Assembly (NCBI RefSeq): GCF_018812025.1
Contig: NC_063061.1
Location: forward strand, 31,411,655 to 31,475,654
Origin: Megalobrama amblycephala
Lineage: Eukaryota > Chordata > Actinopteri > Cypriniformes > Xenocyprididae
Direction: 5' to 3'
DNA length: 64,000 nt
The notes under the pieces are model-generated. The model saw nothing but the letters and a program-made list of their open reading frames with translations, searched no databases and had not been told where the DNA came from. Both the position numbers and the translations under genes were made by a program. Of this stretch, positions 31,120-41,548 are shown piece after piece (the first letter of the stretch is position 1; every line of letters starts with the position of its first letter).

Positions 31120-33067
31120 ACCTTTTCTTTAGATATACAAAGCTTTCATATTACTTATGAATGGGAGAAAGTGCAATGTGCAATACAGTGCAACAGTCGG
31201 GTACCGGAAGTAAAAGCTCAATTTATTTTCTCCATAGGGAAATTGATTTTGAAAGATAACTAATTTAAAGACAGATCTACTGTGGGCTCCAAGGGTGTTA
31301 AACCTAGTATTTGCTTCTGTTGAATCATTATTTCAGCTTATTTATATAAAGAGCTTAAAATGTGAACTTATTGTATTGTTAGGTGCCAGAAAAAACAGAT
31401 TACACCTGTGTTTAAACCCAATAAAAAGAGCATACTGGACAGAAACGATCATCAAAAGTGCTTGCGTTTGCAGCGCACACTTCATATAAGGTAAGATTAA
31501 ACTATTGTCTTTAGTTGGTGTGGATTATGGTTTGGTTACATGTCTAAAGATTTCTCATTCATGCCCACCTAATCAGAAATTGAGGAACAAGTTAAGTGAT
31601 TTCTCATTTAACGCTAACTTTTTTAGCACATAAGCTAGCTAACCTTGTTAGTCGTACAACTAGCAGTTAGCTAAATGCTAGCTAATGACCAGAGATTAAA
31701 CATAAAGGAAACTGTTTGTGTTGTCTTAAAGTTGCCATAAGTGGTGCCGTAATCTGTTAGATCATCCATCCATTGAGTGCACATTTACGGGTCGGCCAAT
31801 CTGGTTCCATCCATTGAAGTTAACTCTTTCAAATAACAATCGCGGTCCTGGACAGTGAGCAACCTTACATATTTAGATAAAAATGGACTTTCTTGAGCTA
31901 ACAAAACTTGCTAGCTATAGTGTTAGTGAAGTGGTCAGAGGAATCGTTCTGCCTCCACCTAAACTCTGCCCACAAAAAAAAACATTACAATGTTTACTAA
32001 CTGAAATGGAGTCTATCTATCTTATTTTTCAACGCGGAAGTAAGGTGTTTTCTGTGAATGTGCGAGACTTCCGATTTATTAGCCTCTATAGGGAAATAAT
32101 GAGAAAATGCAGTACACTGTAAAACTGTCTGACTACAAACCAGCGTGTTTATAATTAAGACAATACATTAAAATAATAAGGTAAGAAATACCAGTTTGCA
32201 ATATCAAGCAGCATAAAGGCCCCGGTATACTTCAAACGAAGTTCTTTTTCGTTCTTCATTTAGGGGTAAAACGAAGTTCGAAACGTGTGTCCAGCGATAT
32301 ACTGTAAATGAACATCTGACGCTGCCCACACTGCTGAGAGCAACGGTTAGATGAATATGTAAATATGTGCAATGCACTTTCTTCTCAGTAACAAAATAAA
32401 CACAACAAAAATGAGAAAACTGCATGCAAGCATTTATTATAGAAAGCATAAGAAAAGCGTCTGATCATAACAACATGGGTATGTTAGCACGAGCTCTGCA
32501 AATTAGCACTCCAGTCACATCATGTCTTCATATAGCACTTTATTCAATAGGTTGAATAAAATCAAGCAGCTTTACAGCGGCTATCCAGTGTGTTCATGTT
32601 TTCACCCACGGAGCTCTTACCTCGACGAACTCAAACACACGAAATGAGTCAAAGACGGGTCCCACGTGAGTGAAGGCGGAGCCTCAGTGCACACCTCCTG
32701 TTACGTTATTGTCATGGACCAATGGTAGTACGAAGGTGTTTTGCAGCTGGAGTGAACTTTTCCTGAAAGTTAGCTTTGGCAAGCCGTTTTGAACTTCCAG
32801 AAAGAACACAAACGAACTTCGTTTTGGCCTGACTTTGTTCGAAATGACGTCACATCAGTTCGTTCTTCAATTTCGTTTGAAGTATACCGGGGCCTTAATG
32901 ACCCGTTTTGTATAGAGCGAAAAATAACTGCAAGCAAATGACACCGGAAGCCTGACACATTCAAATTGCAAATGGCCCATTCTTACCTGAAAAAATAAGG
33001 TGGATAGCTGCCCGAGAGGCATTTCAAAGATGGCCACTGAGTTAAATGACTTGCCTTAAAGGGACTT
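31120..33067 (+). repeat. Interspersed repeat, copy B (interrupted)
   Basis: Left edge GAATGGGAGAAAGTGCAATG and right edge CATTTCAAAGATGGCCAC...TTAAAGGGACTTT match copy A at 9040-9515. The interior is much longer here and holds the nested MITE at 32217-32895. Non-coding. Confidence 0.45.
32217..32895. mobile_element. PIF/Harbinger-type MITE
   Basis: Terminal inverted repeats AGGCCCCGGTATACTTC (24 bp in full) lie at both ends, flanked by TAA on each side (32214-32216 and 32896-32898). A 3-bp TAA target duplication is typical of PIF/Harbinger elements. At 679 bp with no transposase it is non-autonomous. Confidence 0.75.
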
Positions 33068-33361
33068 TTTTCAGTAGTCATAGTAAACTCACTTCAATAT
33101 CATTATATATGGAGTTAACTGGAGTGTGAATATGTTAATATGTTAATTGCTTAAAATGGAGACTGATCAAAGTGACCGGCTCCATCAGCCAGTCTAAATA
33201 CATAATGTTCTGATTGTGTAAAATAAAAACAGCATGTGATCTGACAGAGATGTACTTAATATTGTATGGACCTTTAACTAGCTTCAGTGTTTGTAGCTAC
33301 TTGTAGTGTATAACTACTTTTCAACAGGGAAATTTTTGGTCCAACTGCTTTAAATTATAAG

Positions 33362-34578
33362 TACACAATATTGCCAAAAGTTTTGGGACACCTGCCTTTA
33401 CGTGCACATGAACTTTAATGACATCCCATTCTTAATCCGTAGGGTTTAATATGGAGTTGGCCCACCCTTTGCAGCTTTAACTGCTTCAACTCTTCTGGGA
33501 AGGCTTTCCACAAGGTTTAGGAGTGTGTTTATGGGAATTTTTGATCATTCTTCTAGAAGCGCATTTGTGAGGTCAGGTAGTGATGTTGGAGAGAAGATCT
33601 GGCTCACAGTCTCTGCTCTATTTAATCTCAAAGGTGTTCTATCGGGTTGAGGTCAGGACTCTGTGCAGGCCAGTCAAGTTTCTCCACACCAAACTCGCTC
33701 ATCCATGTCTTTATGGACCTTTGCTTTGGGCACTGGTGCGCAGTCATGTTGGAAAAGAAAGGGGCCATCCCCAAACTGTTCCCACAAAGTTGGGAGCGTG
33801 AAATTGTCCAAAATGTCTTGGTATGCTGAAGCATTAAGAGTTCCTTTCACTGGAACTAAGGGGCCAAGCCCAACCCCTGAAAAACAACCCCACACCATAA
33901 TGCCCCTTCTACCAAACTTTACACTTGGCACAATGCAGTCAGGCAAGTACCGTTCTTCTGGCAACCGCCAAATCCAGAAGCGTGATTCGTCACTCCAGAG
34001 AACACGTCTCCACTGCTCCAGAGTCCAGTGGCGGCATGCTTTACACCACTGCATCCAACGCTTTGCATTGCACTTGGTGATGTAAGACTTGGATGCAACT
34101 GCTCGGCCATGGAAACCCATTCCATGAAGCTCTCTATGCACTGTTCTTGAGCTAATCTGAAGGCCACACGAAGTTTGGAGGTCTGTAGCTATTGCAGAAA
34201 GTTGGTGACTTCTGCGCACTGTGTGCCTCAGCATGTGCTGACCCCGCTCTGTGATTTTACGTGGCCTACCACTTTGTGACTGAGCTGCTGTTGTTCCCAA
34301 TTGCTTCACTTTGTTATGATACCACTAACAGTTGACCGTGGAATATTTAGTAGTGAGAAAATTTCACAAATTTTATGTTGCACAGATGGCAACCTATCAC
34401 GGTACCATGCTTGAATTCACTGAGCTCCTGAGAGCGACCCATTCTTTCACAAATGTTTGTAGAAGCAGTCTGCATGCCTATCTGCTTGATTTTATACACC
34501 TGTGGCCATGGAAGTGATTGGAACACCTGAATTCAATGATTTGGAGGTGTGTCCCAATACTTTTCGCAATATAGTGTA
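33362..34578 (-). mobile_element. Tc1-like DNA transposon 2 (defective)
   Basis: The ends TACACAATATTGCC and, reversed, TACACTATATTGCG with CCCAATACTTTT/AAAAGTTTTGGGACAC form terminal inverted repeats. It encodes a Tc1-type transposase on the minus strand with several breaks. The family differs from the element at 22409-24041. Confidence 0.88.
33600..34450 (-). pseudogene. Tc1-like transposase 2, inactivated
   Basis: From about 34309 the frame reads KQLGTT...[10 protein letters not shown] (linker), then WSDESRF (first Asp), [10 protein letters not shown] and FQHDCAP (second Asp). A frameshift near 33690 is followed by SPDLNPIEHL (catalytic Glu) and then stop codons near 33625. The N-terminal helix-turn-helix (RSQELSEFKHGTVIGCH near 34430) is in yet another frame. 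Dead copy. Confidence 0.85.
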
Positions 34579-34961
34579 TCTTGTTGCCTTTGTATGTTTC
34601 CAGGACATTTTAAAACACACTGAACTATAAGAAAAAGTGCACTGGTTTGTTCAGCGACCAAGCAAGCTTAAATCAACAATATGAGAACTGTACCATTTAC
34701 TTTTGTACATCTAAATATCAACATAAAAAACATCCATATACTGTACTGTATGTTTTATTTGCCCATTAATGTTTTAGTTTGAAATTAACATAAGAAGCAT
34801 TAGCAAAACTATGCATAACAAAGTATATTGCATAGTTCTTGTAATACATTTTTCAATGTAAGTTTTGAATTTTAGTAAATAGTTAAGTGTCTATTTCAGT
34901 ATTGTAGCTGCATGGCAGATGGTGAATTATAGAGATCTCATTACAGGTATATAAAGTGGAA

Positions 34962-35819
34962 TTATTGAAAATTTATGAAGGGTAGTTTCCCAACCCGGTA
35001 GAGAAAGAGAAGAGGCTGCACTAAACTAGATGACGTAAAAAATACATAAGCAGAAACAAAGAGTGCATCAGGAGTTTCTGCTGTACTCCAAATAAAATAT
35101 ATTAAAATTATAAAGGGAATATATATGATAACCATGCTCAAAGTAATTATTAGAATGAGATAAAACGCTCTTCTCTTCATGTGGTTTTCCTCCTCTCTCT
35201 CTCTTCTTCTCTCTCCTGGCCCTGACTGCTTCAGAGCTCTGAGAACAGCCACATAACAGAACAACTGAATGGAGAAGAAGAGGATGAACTGTACAAGAAA
35301 AAAAGTAAAGTACAACTCTGAGCGAAGGAACCATAAAGTCACAATACTGACCCCACCAGAGCCAAAACCTGCCACCCAGACAATAAAAGAGCAGATCACT
35401 CTATATCTGAGAGGTTTGTACTTCAGAAAGGTTACAGGATGAACCACTGCCAGGTAACGTTCAACACACATCAGACACTGAAACAGAGGACGTCCAGTCA
35501 TGGCGAGTGCTTCTAGGAAACACGTAAGAATCCAGAGATTTCCAGTTTTATAGCCAATAAGAACCAAGGCAGGTTGCATAGATATAAGGATCTCACAGAC
35601 AGCGATGTTGAGACTGAAGAACTCTGCTGCAAGTCCATTGCCTGTTCCTGTTATTATAAGCCAAATCACATAGGAGTTGGTAGGAAAACCCAACAGACTG
35701 GTGATTATACCTACAAGTGAGGACATTCCAAAATCAATTTCCTCCTCAGTGGTGTTGAAAAAGAAGTGATCAGAAGAGTTTGATCCATCAGTGGGGAAGA
35801 TCTCACTGGAGATGTTCAT
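34962..35819 (-). CDS. Orphan class A GPCR, array copy 9
   Basis: Intact 285-residue receptor starting at MNISSEIFPTDGSN. N-terminus about 32 residues with NIS, NSS and NTT sites. TM1 has Asn48 (PTNSYVIW); TM2 has Glu76 at 2.50; Trp96 is at 3.25; ERY is 120-122; TM4 Trp148; loop 3 about 196-216 rich in Arg/Glu; TM6 IYIPF; TM7 Gln268-Pro269 with Phe272 at the NPxxY tyrosine position; tail about ten residues with no helix-8 length. No cysteine in extracellular loop 2. A complete octamer/TATA block with duplicated TATA-like motif lies 200-320 bp upstream. Used here as the reference copy for numbering. Confidence 0.88.
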   Translation of the reverse strand: MNISSEIFPTDGSNSSDHFFFNTTEEEIDFGMSSLVGIITSLLGFPTNSYVIWLIITGTGNGLAAEFFSLNIAVCEILISMQPALVLIGYKTGNLWILTCFLEALAMTGRPLFQCLMCVERYLAVVHPVTFLKYKPLRYRVICSFIVWVAGFGSGGVSIVTLWFLRSELYFTFFLVQFILFFSIQLFCYVAVLRALKQSGPGERRREREEENHMKRRAFYLILIITLSMVIIYIPFIILIYFIWSTAETPDALFVSAYVFFTSSSLVQPLLFLYRVGKLPFINFQ

Positions 35820-35986
35820 CTCTTCACTGTTTGCAGTCAAAAACACAACTGAGATCTATGAATGAGAGACACAAGTGTTAGTCCACCAGAACATTCTGGA
35901 ACTGTACAGAGTAAACTTGATCAAAACTACTTTAAATAGCACACATTAGAAAAAGAGAACAGTTCTGTTATTACTTGGTTATTTTA

Positions 35987-36137
35987 CCTAAAAATTAATG
36001 GACAAAATTATATCTATAGTCACTTATAGCTAGACTTAGTCACTTATAGCTGGGCTGTCTGCCTTTCAAGTTGATCTGTTAATGAGATGAAACTTATTTC
36101 TATCAGGCCCTGAAGCATTGCAAAATTACATGCAAAT
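35987..36137 (-). promoter_or_regulatory. Octamer/TATA promoter block with duplicated TATA motif, GPCR copy 9
   Basis: Octamer at 36130-36137. The motif AGTCACTTATAGCT occurs twice in tandem (36018-36031 and 36038-36051), so on the minus strand there are two CTATAAGTGACT boxes 20 bp apart. Donor-like TTTTAG|GTAAAA at 35988/35987; acceptor TCATTCATAG at 35856 predicts an intron of about 132 bp. Confidence 0.6.
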
Positions 36138-36139
36138 AC

Positions 36140-37280
36140 ATTAAGTGATTATATCATATTTCAGATCATATTTGCTTCAAAAGACCAGCTGTGTCATGTA
36201 AGTGTCACAACAAGATAAAAAATGATCTTGAATCCGTTCATCTCTACACATAAGTGCAAGTAAAAAAAAAAAAACAGTCAAAGAGGACAACGTCATTCAG
36301 GATCAGCTGGACTGGTGGTAATAAAAACTCCTCATGCACAAAATAAACCACCTGCTTTCAATAAACATCCAACTAACTCATTCAAAATCCTGAAAACTGA
36401 TACTCCTCTATTATGCTGGTTCAGCTACAATAAATCATGCTAAAACAACAGATGTGATTTCAGATGTGAATCATGACCATTAACTATTAAATATCTGTTA
36501 AATATCTGTTAATCTATTATCTAACGTTTAATTAACCTAGCATGAAAAATAGTTGGTCGGCATTACATTTCTGTATCCCCCCCAAAATATATCAAAAATG
36601 TTTTGATTTGTAATTAACAAATGAAGAGTTTGGATTCAAAACGCTATAACTCCATTTTGATTAATTTGAGTAAAAAGGTATTTTCTTTACCAAGAATGCA
36701 GCAAGATGAAAACCACTATTTCTGTTTCAAACTTTCACATAGCATCTTTTGGTTATAAAAACATTAAAAATTCAAATCCCTTCCCCAACGCAGAAACCAC
36801 TACAGGTTCATCAATGCCATCAAAATTATTAATTTTTCTGTTTTTGTTGATCACAAAGCACAAAGTAGATAAGGAAAACTAGGATGCCGGGTGTATTCAG
36901 AGCGCCGCCATTAATGTTTACAGTGCGTGGAATGGTGCGCTGTGATTGGTTGAGCGGATATATCACATTCGGTAGAGTGGCGTTTGTCGCGTTTTGGAAA
37001 GAAAGGGAGAAAACATGACAGAATAACACGACGGACATCGCATTTTGCGCAACATTAATAAATGACTTTTTAATACCGACCAGATACAATACTGATTTTG
37101 GCGGAAACTCAATTTTTCTTTTTTTTTTCTTTTTTTTTTTTAATGCCGTTTATCGCGTTTTGGAACCAAACTCTTCAAATAAACATAAGCAAAACTTAAA
37201 TTACTCAATGTAACCTATTTCCATATCTTTCTATTTATTTGTTGTAGCTGAATGGCAGAAGATGATTGTAGTATTGACAT
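36140..37280. other. Spacer upstream of GPCR copy 9
   Basis: AT-rich with poly-A at 36261 and poly-T near 37120-37140. The stretch at 36300-36410 (GGATCAGCTGGAC...CCTCATGC) is the paralogous uninterrupted version of the site that contains an inverted GPCR fragment at 41.55 kb. No gene seen. Confidence 0.45.
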
Positions 37281-37289
37281 TGTTCTTAG

Positions 37290-38815
37290 ATGTAGGAAGG
37301 AAGGGGACAGGGTCGGCGTTCAACTGCTGACTGAGCTTTATTTCAGTAAATACAAACGTCAAACAAAAACTGTGCAATGCACAACAGCAAAACAAAATAA
37401 TCCACAAAGGGCTTCACTCCAGTCTCGGCATATACAATCCACAATGGGCTTCACTCCAGCAGTGTTGTCGTGCACCAGCGGCTCAGTCAGCAGTTCCCCT
37501 CTCTCTCACCGACTCCTGCTTCTCGTGGCGTTTTATCCTGTCTCCGCGCCAATTACTGAAATGAGAAACAGGTGTTCGTAATTTACATTTAACCCGCTCA
37601 CTCACCAAGGATCTCCCGATGCTCTCTCCCGTTGCAGACCTCGCTGAACCACACCCCCCTCGCCGCATACCCCCACCACCCCACTCACCTCGATGTGGTG
37701 CTGAATGAGGTTTGTACGGCCCGGTAGGGGAGAAAACACATCGGCAAATTCTGCTTGCAACTTGGATAAATCAGTGAGCTGTGAGGGCAAGAGGTGATCT
37801 CCCCCGGGGGCCAGAGCAAGGGATTGTTTTTTGATATTCGCCTCTGGCCCAAGATCATCCTCTCCGCTAATCACCGTCGCCAGCATCACTGATTCCGCCT
37901 CATTCCATTTTTTAAGGAGATTGAGGTGGTAAATCTGACGTGCTCCCCTCCTATCGGAACGTACAACCTCATAATCAAGCTCGCCCACTTGCCGTGTAAC
38001 CACAAATGGTCCTTGCCACTTTGCAAGTAATTTCGAGCTTGAAGTGGGAAGCAATACAAGTACTTTATCTCCCGGTGAAAATTTGCGTAAATTAGTTCCT
38101 CTGTCATACAGCTGGCTCTGTCTGTGCTGGGCTTGTAACAAATTCTCCATAGACAGCCGCCCCAACGTGTGGAGTTTTGTTCTCAAGTCCAGCACATACT
38201 GAATTTAATTTTTGGCCTGAGATGGTCCGTCCTCCCAAGCCTCTCTTAGGACGTCTAATACCCCGCGGGGCTGGCGTCCAAAAAGAAGCTCGAAGGGGGA
38301 AAACCCAGTGGAGGCTTGCGGGACTTCTCGCACTGCAAATAACAGAGGTTCCAACCACTTATCCCAATTTTTGACGTCCTCTTGAACGAATTTACGAATC
38401 ATGGATTTAAGCGTGCGATTAAACCGTTCGACCAGCCCGTCCGTTTGTGGGTGAAAGACGCTGGTACGAACAGATTTAATGCCCAACAATTCGTAAAGTT
38501 CACGTAATGTGCGTGACATAAAGGCCGTGCCTTGATCAGTGAGGATTTCTTTCGGAATCCCCACTCGGGAGATTAAATTAAACAGTGCATCCGCAACACT
38601 CTTAGTGTTGTCGTGCACCAGTGGCTCAGTCAGCAGTTCCCCTCTCTCTCACCGACTCCTGCTTCTCGCGGCGTTTTATCCTGTCTCCGCGCCAATTACT
38701 GAAATGAGAAACAGGTGTTCGTGATTTACATTTAACCCGCTCACTCACCAAGGATCTCCCGATGCTCTCTCCCGTTGCAGACCTTGCTGAACCACGCCCC
38801 CCTCACCACAATGAT
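37290..38815 (-). mobile_element. Internally deleted Gypsy element (Gmr1-type order family)
   Basis: A 3' LTR-like block (about 37290-37668) and a second LTR piece (38602-38815) share AGTTCCCCTCTCTCTCACCG and CGTTGCAGACC. Between them is only the back half of integrase and its linker, in the same arrangement as the full element at 53.5-58.5 kb. Gag, protease and the front of integrase are lost on one side and RT-RNase H on the other. It lies immediately beside GPCR pseudogene copy 10. Confidence 0.75.
37690..38618 (-). pseudogene. Gypsy integrase C-terminal half, deletion remnant
   Basis: Reading leftward: KSVADALFNLISRVG, LTDQGTAF (second catalytic Asp), FHPQTDGLVERFNRT (catalytic Glu), then an in-frame TAA at 38205-38207 where the full element has a Glu codon, then DLRTKLHTLGRLSMENLLQA and the GPF chromatin-side module (KWQGPF). 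The frame then fuses to the sequence before the polypurine tract, skipping RT and RNase H. Non-functional. Confidence 0.75.
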
Positions 38816-38819
38816 CTAT

Positions 38820-39335
38820 ACAATTAGAATGAATTGCACCAAACCAGCCGAGATAAAACAATAAAATAAAATTGCATAAGCAAGAACAAGGAATATATCA
38901 ATATTTTCTATTGTATTACAAATAACTTATATTAAAATTACATAGGGAATATATGTAAATGCTCTCTTCATGTGGTATTCCTCCTCTCTCTCCCCTTCTC
39001 TGCAGGTCCTGACTGCTTCAGAGAATGGAGAACAACTGAATGGAGAGGAATAGGAAGAACTGTGCCAACAAAAAATAAAGTACATCTCAAAGATGAAAAA
39101 CAAAAAACTCACAACACTGACCCCACCAGAGCCCAAAGTTGCCACCCAGACAATAACAGAGAAGATCACTCTATAGCTGGGAGGTTAAGAGCATATCACA
39201 GACAGAGCGGTTCAGACTAAAGAACTCTGCTGCAAGTCCATGCCCTGTTCCTGTTACTACAAGCTGTATTACATAGGAGTTGGTAGGAAAACCTAGAAGA
39301 ACGGTGATCATACATACAACTGAGAACTACGGAGC
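38820..39335 (-). pseudogene. GPCR array copy 10, decayed and split from its promoter
   Basis: Recognisable pieces in minus order: a TM1 part (PTNSYVI), SLNRSVC-like TM2 start near 39215, TM4 (SVIVWVATLGSGGVSV), TM5, loop 3 (EEYHMKR) and a TM7-like AGLVQ near 38845. TM3 with ERY is deleted (near 39180) and frames are broken. The 5' end stops at about 39335 against a retroelement; its promoter is on the far side at about 41.2-41.4 kb. Confidence 0.7.
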
Positions 39336-39374
39336 CCCGGGCATGACATGCAGGAAAAAAATAGTGGGCTAAAT

Positions 39375-39508
39375 TGTGCGCACGATTTACTAATTCATTC
39401 CCTCGATTTACTAAAACGTGCATACGATTTACCATTTCATTCCCTCGATTTATAAATCATGCGCATGATTTAGTAAATCGAGCGAACAAATTAGTAAATC
39501 GTGCACAC
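39375..39508. repeat. Palindromic GATTTACTAA repeat
   Basis: The left half (GCACGATTTACTAATTC, CTCGATTTACTAA) recurs inverted in the right half (TAGTAAATCGAGCG, TTAGTAAATCGTGC). A small foldback sequence within the LTR remnant of the retroelement. Confidence 0.6.
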
Positions 39509-39586
39509 AGAAACATGGGGAAACACAGGGGAAACACAGAAACATGAGGACTCTGACAGTACACCCTCCTCTGGAAAGGCGTGTCC

Positions 39587-40370
39587 TCACGCCATGCAAG
39601 GTCCAACTGAAGAAGGAGGGAGGGAGCTCTGGAGGAGGATGAGGAAGAGGAGAGGGACAAAAACAGTCAAAAAATAAAACAGCCCATGGGGTAGTGGAGG
39701 GTGGGAGGAGCTAAGGGGGAGCCTGGAGCAGGAGGAGCCAGATGTTGGTCCAGAGACCAACCATGACGAGGCCCCAGGGTGGAGTTGAAGGCAGGAGGAG
39801 CCATGGTGGAGACTTGAGAGGCACCACCCCGGGGACGGCCCATGGAGACGCCACTGGAGATGGAGACCCAGGTAGAGCTGGCATGCTGGAGAGCCCACAC
39901 GACACTGCTGGAACTGGAGGCCGAGGTGGAGCCGCGACGACGAGCATCCGAGGTGGAACACGGGAACCTGAAGTCTGAGGCAGAGGTGGTGGGACTGAGG
40001 ACGAAGGTGGAACCAGGTAGGATGACGTCTGACCAAGGCGGAGCCTGTGGGACAAGGGAGCCCGGTGGAGTCATAAGGCTGAAGGTTTCCGGTGGAGCCG
40101 AGGGAGGGAGGAGCCAAGGTGAAGTCGACAGGCCGCGGTGGAGTGCTGGGTTCAGAGGCTGGAGGCAGAGCCAGGGGATCCTCTGGATTAGGCGGAGCTG
40201 GTGGCCTGAAGCACTGAAGCAGATCCGTACACCTGGGTGTAGGAGATGAAGAGGGACTGAAGGGTACCAGTGGAGGCAGGGCTGAGGAACTGGCAGTTAG
40301 AGGAGGTGGGAGAGGGAGGCTGGGAGGGATCACAGGAGATACTGGGCTGGACAGAACGGGCTGGACAGAA
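39587..40370 (-). pseudogene. Proline-rich C-terminal frame of the gag-like retroelement
   Basis: A Pro/Ser/Leu-rich frame (LPPPLTASSSALPPLVPFSP, PPRPVDFTLAPPSLG) running up to the polypurine tract, in the position of the repeat-bearing frame at 3-830. It is out of frame with the preceding Gag section and several alternative frames are open, so the exact coding frame is uncertain. Confidence 0.4.
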
Positions 40371-41110
40371 TTAGCGGGGAAACAGAAAGTTCAGGCCTGG
40401 ACGGAACCAGCGGGAAAATGTACAGTTCAGAACCAGCAGGGAAATGAACAGTTCAGGGCTGGATGGAACCAGCAGGGAAACGGACAGTTCCGGGCTAGAT
40501 GGAACCACCGAGGAAACAGAAAGTTCTGGGCTGGACGGAACTAGTGGGGACAGGAGAAACAGGGGAATTACCTCCTCAAACACATCCAACAGTCCAAAAT
40601 GTTTTCCAGTTGCCATAGTGATCCCATCCACCACAGTGAGGTTGTGGGTGGGGCCTTCCTCCCAGCCCCTGAACTCCACTAACGCTCCCTCGGCAGCACA
40701 CGATGTAACAGGCTCACACACCTGGTCAGACACACCTAGTGGTTCAAACTTCGGTCTCATCCGTCATGGCAGGTTGAAGTCCACAGTCTGCGGTGGGCTC
40801 TTGTCTCTCCATCGTGCACGTAGTCGGTGGCAGATGTCTGGTCTCTGGTGTCGTCCTCAGCTGGGCTGATGGTGAACGGGGAGTTGTTGTTCACCAGCAC
40901 CCACTCCACGAATGCAGCGAAGTCCTCCGTCGGACCACCCGCTGGAATGCGTGCTTTGGACCGCTCGCTCAGGCCGGTGTGATAAAATACACAGAGCGAG
41001 CGGTCCGGGAATTGAGTCTGGCACGCAAGCTGGATAAAGTCACTGGTGTGTAGTTCCAGCGAGCGGTTTCCCTGCTCCAGGCAGAAAAGCTGGACGGCGG
41101 GTAGGCCCAT
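40371..41110 (-). pseudogene. Gag-like protein of a fish LTR retroelement, frameshifted
   Basis: ATG at 41110 starts MGLPAVQLFCLEQGNRSLEL. The domain continues FIQLACQTQFPDRSLCVFYHTGL and FAAFVEWVLVNN, a type repeatedly found in cyprinid genomes as single-exon retroelement proteins (from memory). The frame stops at 40757; after a one-base shift it resumes with EPVTSCAAEGALVEFRGWEE and ends in a 13-residue repeat built on VPSSPELSVS. Confidence 0.6.
40380..40560. repeat. 39-bp minisatellite
   Basis: Four or five imperfect copies of a unit containing GGGCTGGA(T/C)GGAACCAGC and GGAAACGGACAGTTC, coding on the minus strand for the VPSSPELSVS-type repeat. Confidence 0.75.
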
Positions 41111-41224
41111 GGGAAAAAATGCTGCAAACAAAAAATCAGTTGGGTCCGTTCTTCTGTCACGTAACGTGTAGTGGAAACAGCACAAAGACGAACAGGTAAA
41201 TGGAATCAAATAATCAGACACACT

Positions 41225-41460
41225 TATTTGGCTTTTTTACCTTAAAACTATATTTATAGACATTATATTTATATTTGTCTGCCTTCTGAGGTGAAGTGTT
41301 CACAGGTTGTCACTTGCAATTCTTTTTCAGGCATTGGTCCTAAAGCATTGCAAAATTACATGCAAATGTATTGAGTCACATCATATTTTCTTCAAATGAC
41401 GCATTGATATTGCACTTCTGTTACACCTCTACTGAGATGGCAGATGGATACCAATGTCTT
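41225..41460 (-). promoter_or_regulatory. Octamer promoter block stranded from GPCR copy 10
   Basis: Octamer at 41360-41367 within CATTGCAAAATTACATGCAAAT, nearly identical to the block of copy 9 (36115-36137). TTTGTCTGCCTTCTGAGG and a donor-like AAGGTAAAAAA at about 41240 are also present. The retroelement 39340-41222 lies between it and the receptor remnant. Confidence 0.5.
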
Positions 41461-41548
41461 CAATCAGTTCATCTCCACATATAAGTACAAATCAATAAGT
41501 GAAAAATGTCTTAATTGAAAGAAAATCAAAGCCATTCAGGATCAGCTG

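Larger units (their letters stand above)
39340..41222 (-). mobile_element. Gag-like LTR retroelement inserted in GPCR copy 10
   Basis: Minus-strand element with an LTR-end-like CGTTACGTGACAGAAG near 41160, a Gag-like frame from 41110, proline-rich frames, a polypurine tract and an LTR start TGTCAGAG at 39558. No pol is present, so it is non-autonomous or deleted. The GPCR flank resumes at about 41225 (ATTTGGC...TTTTTACC, the donor region of the array's first exon). Confidence 0.6.
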
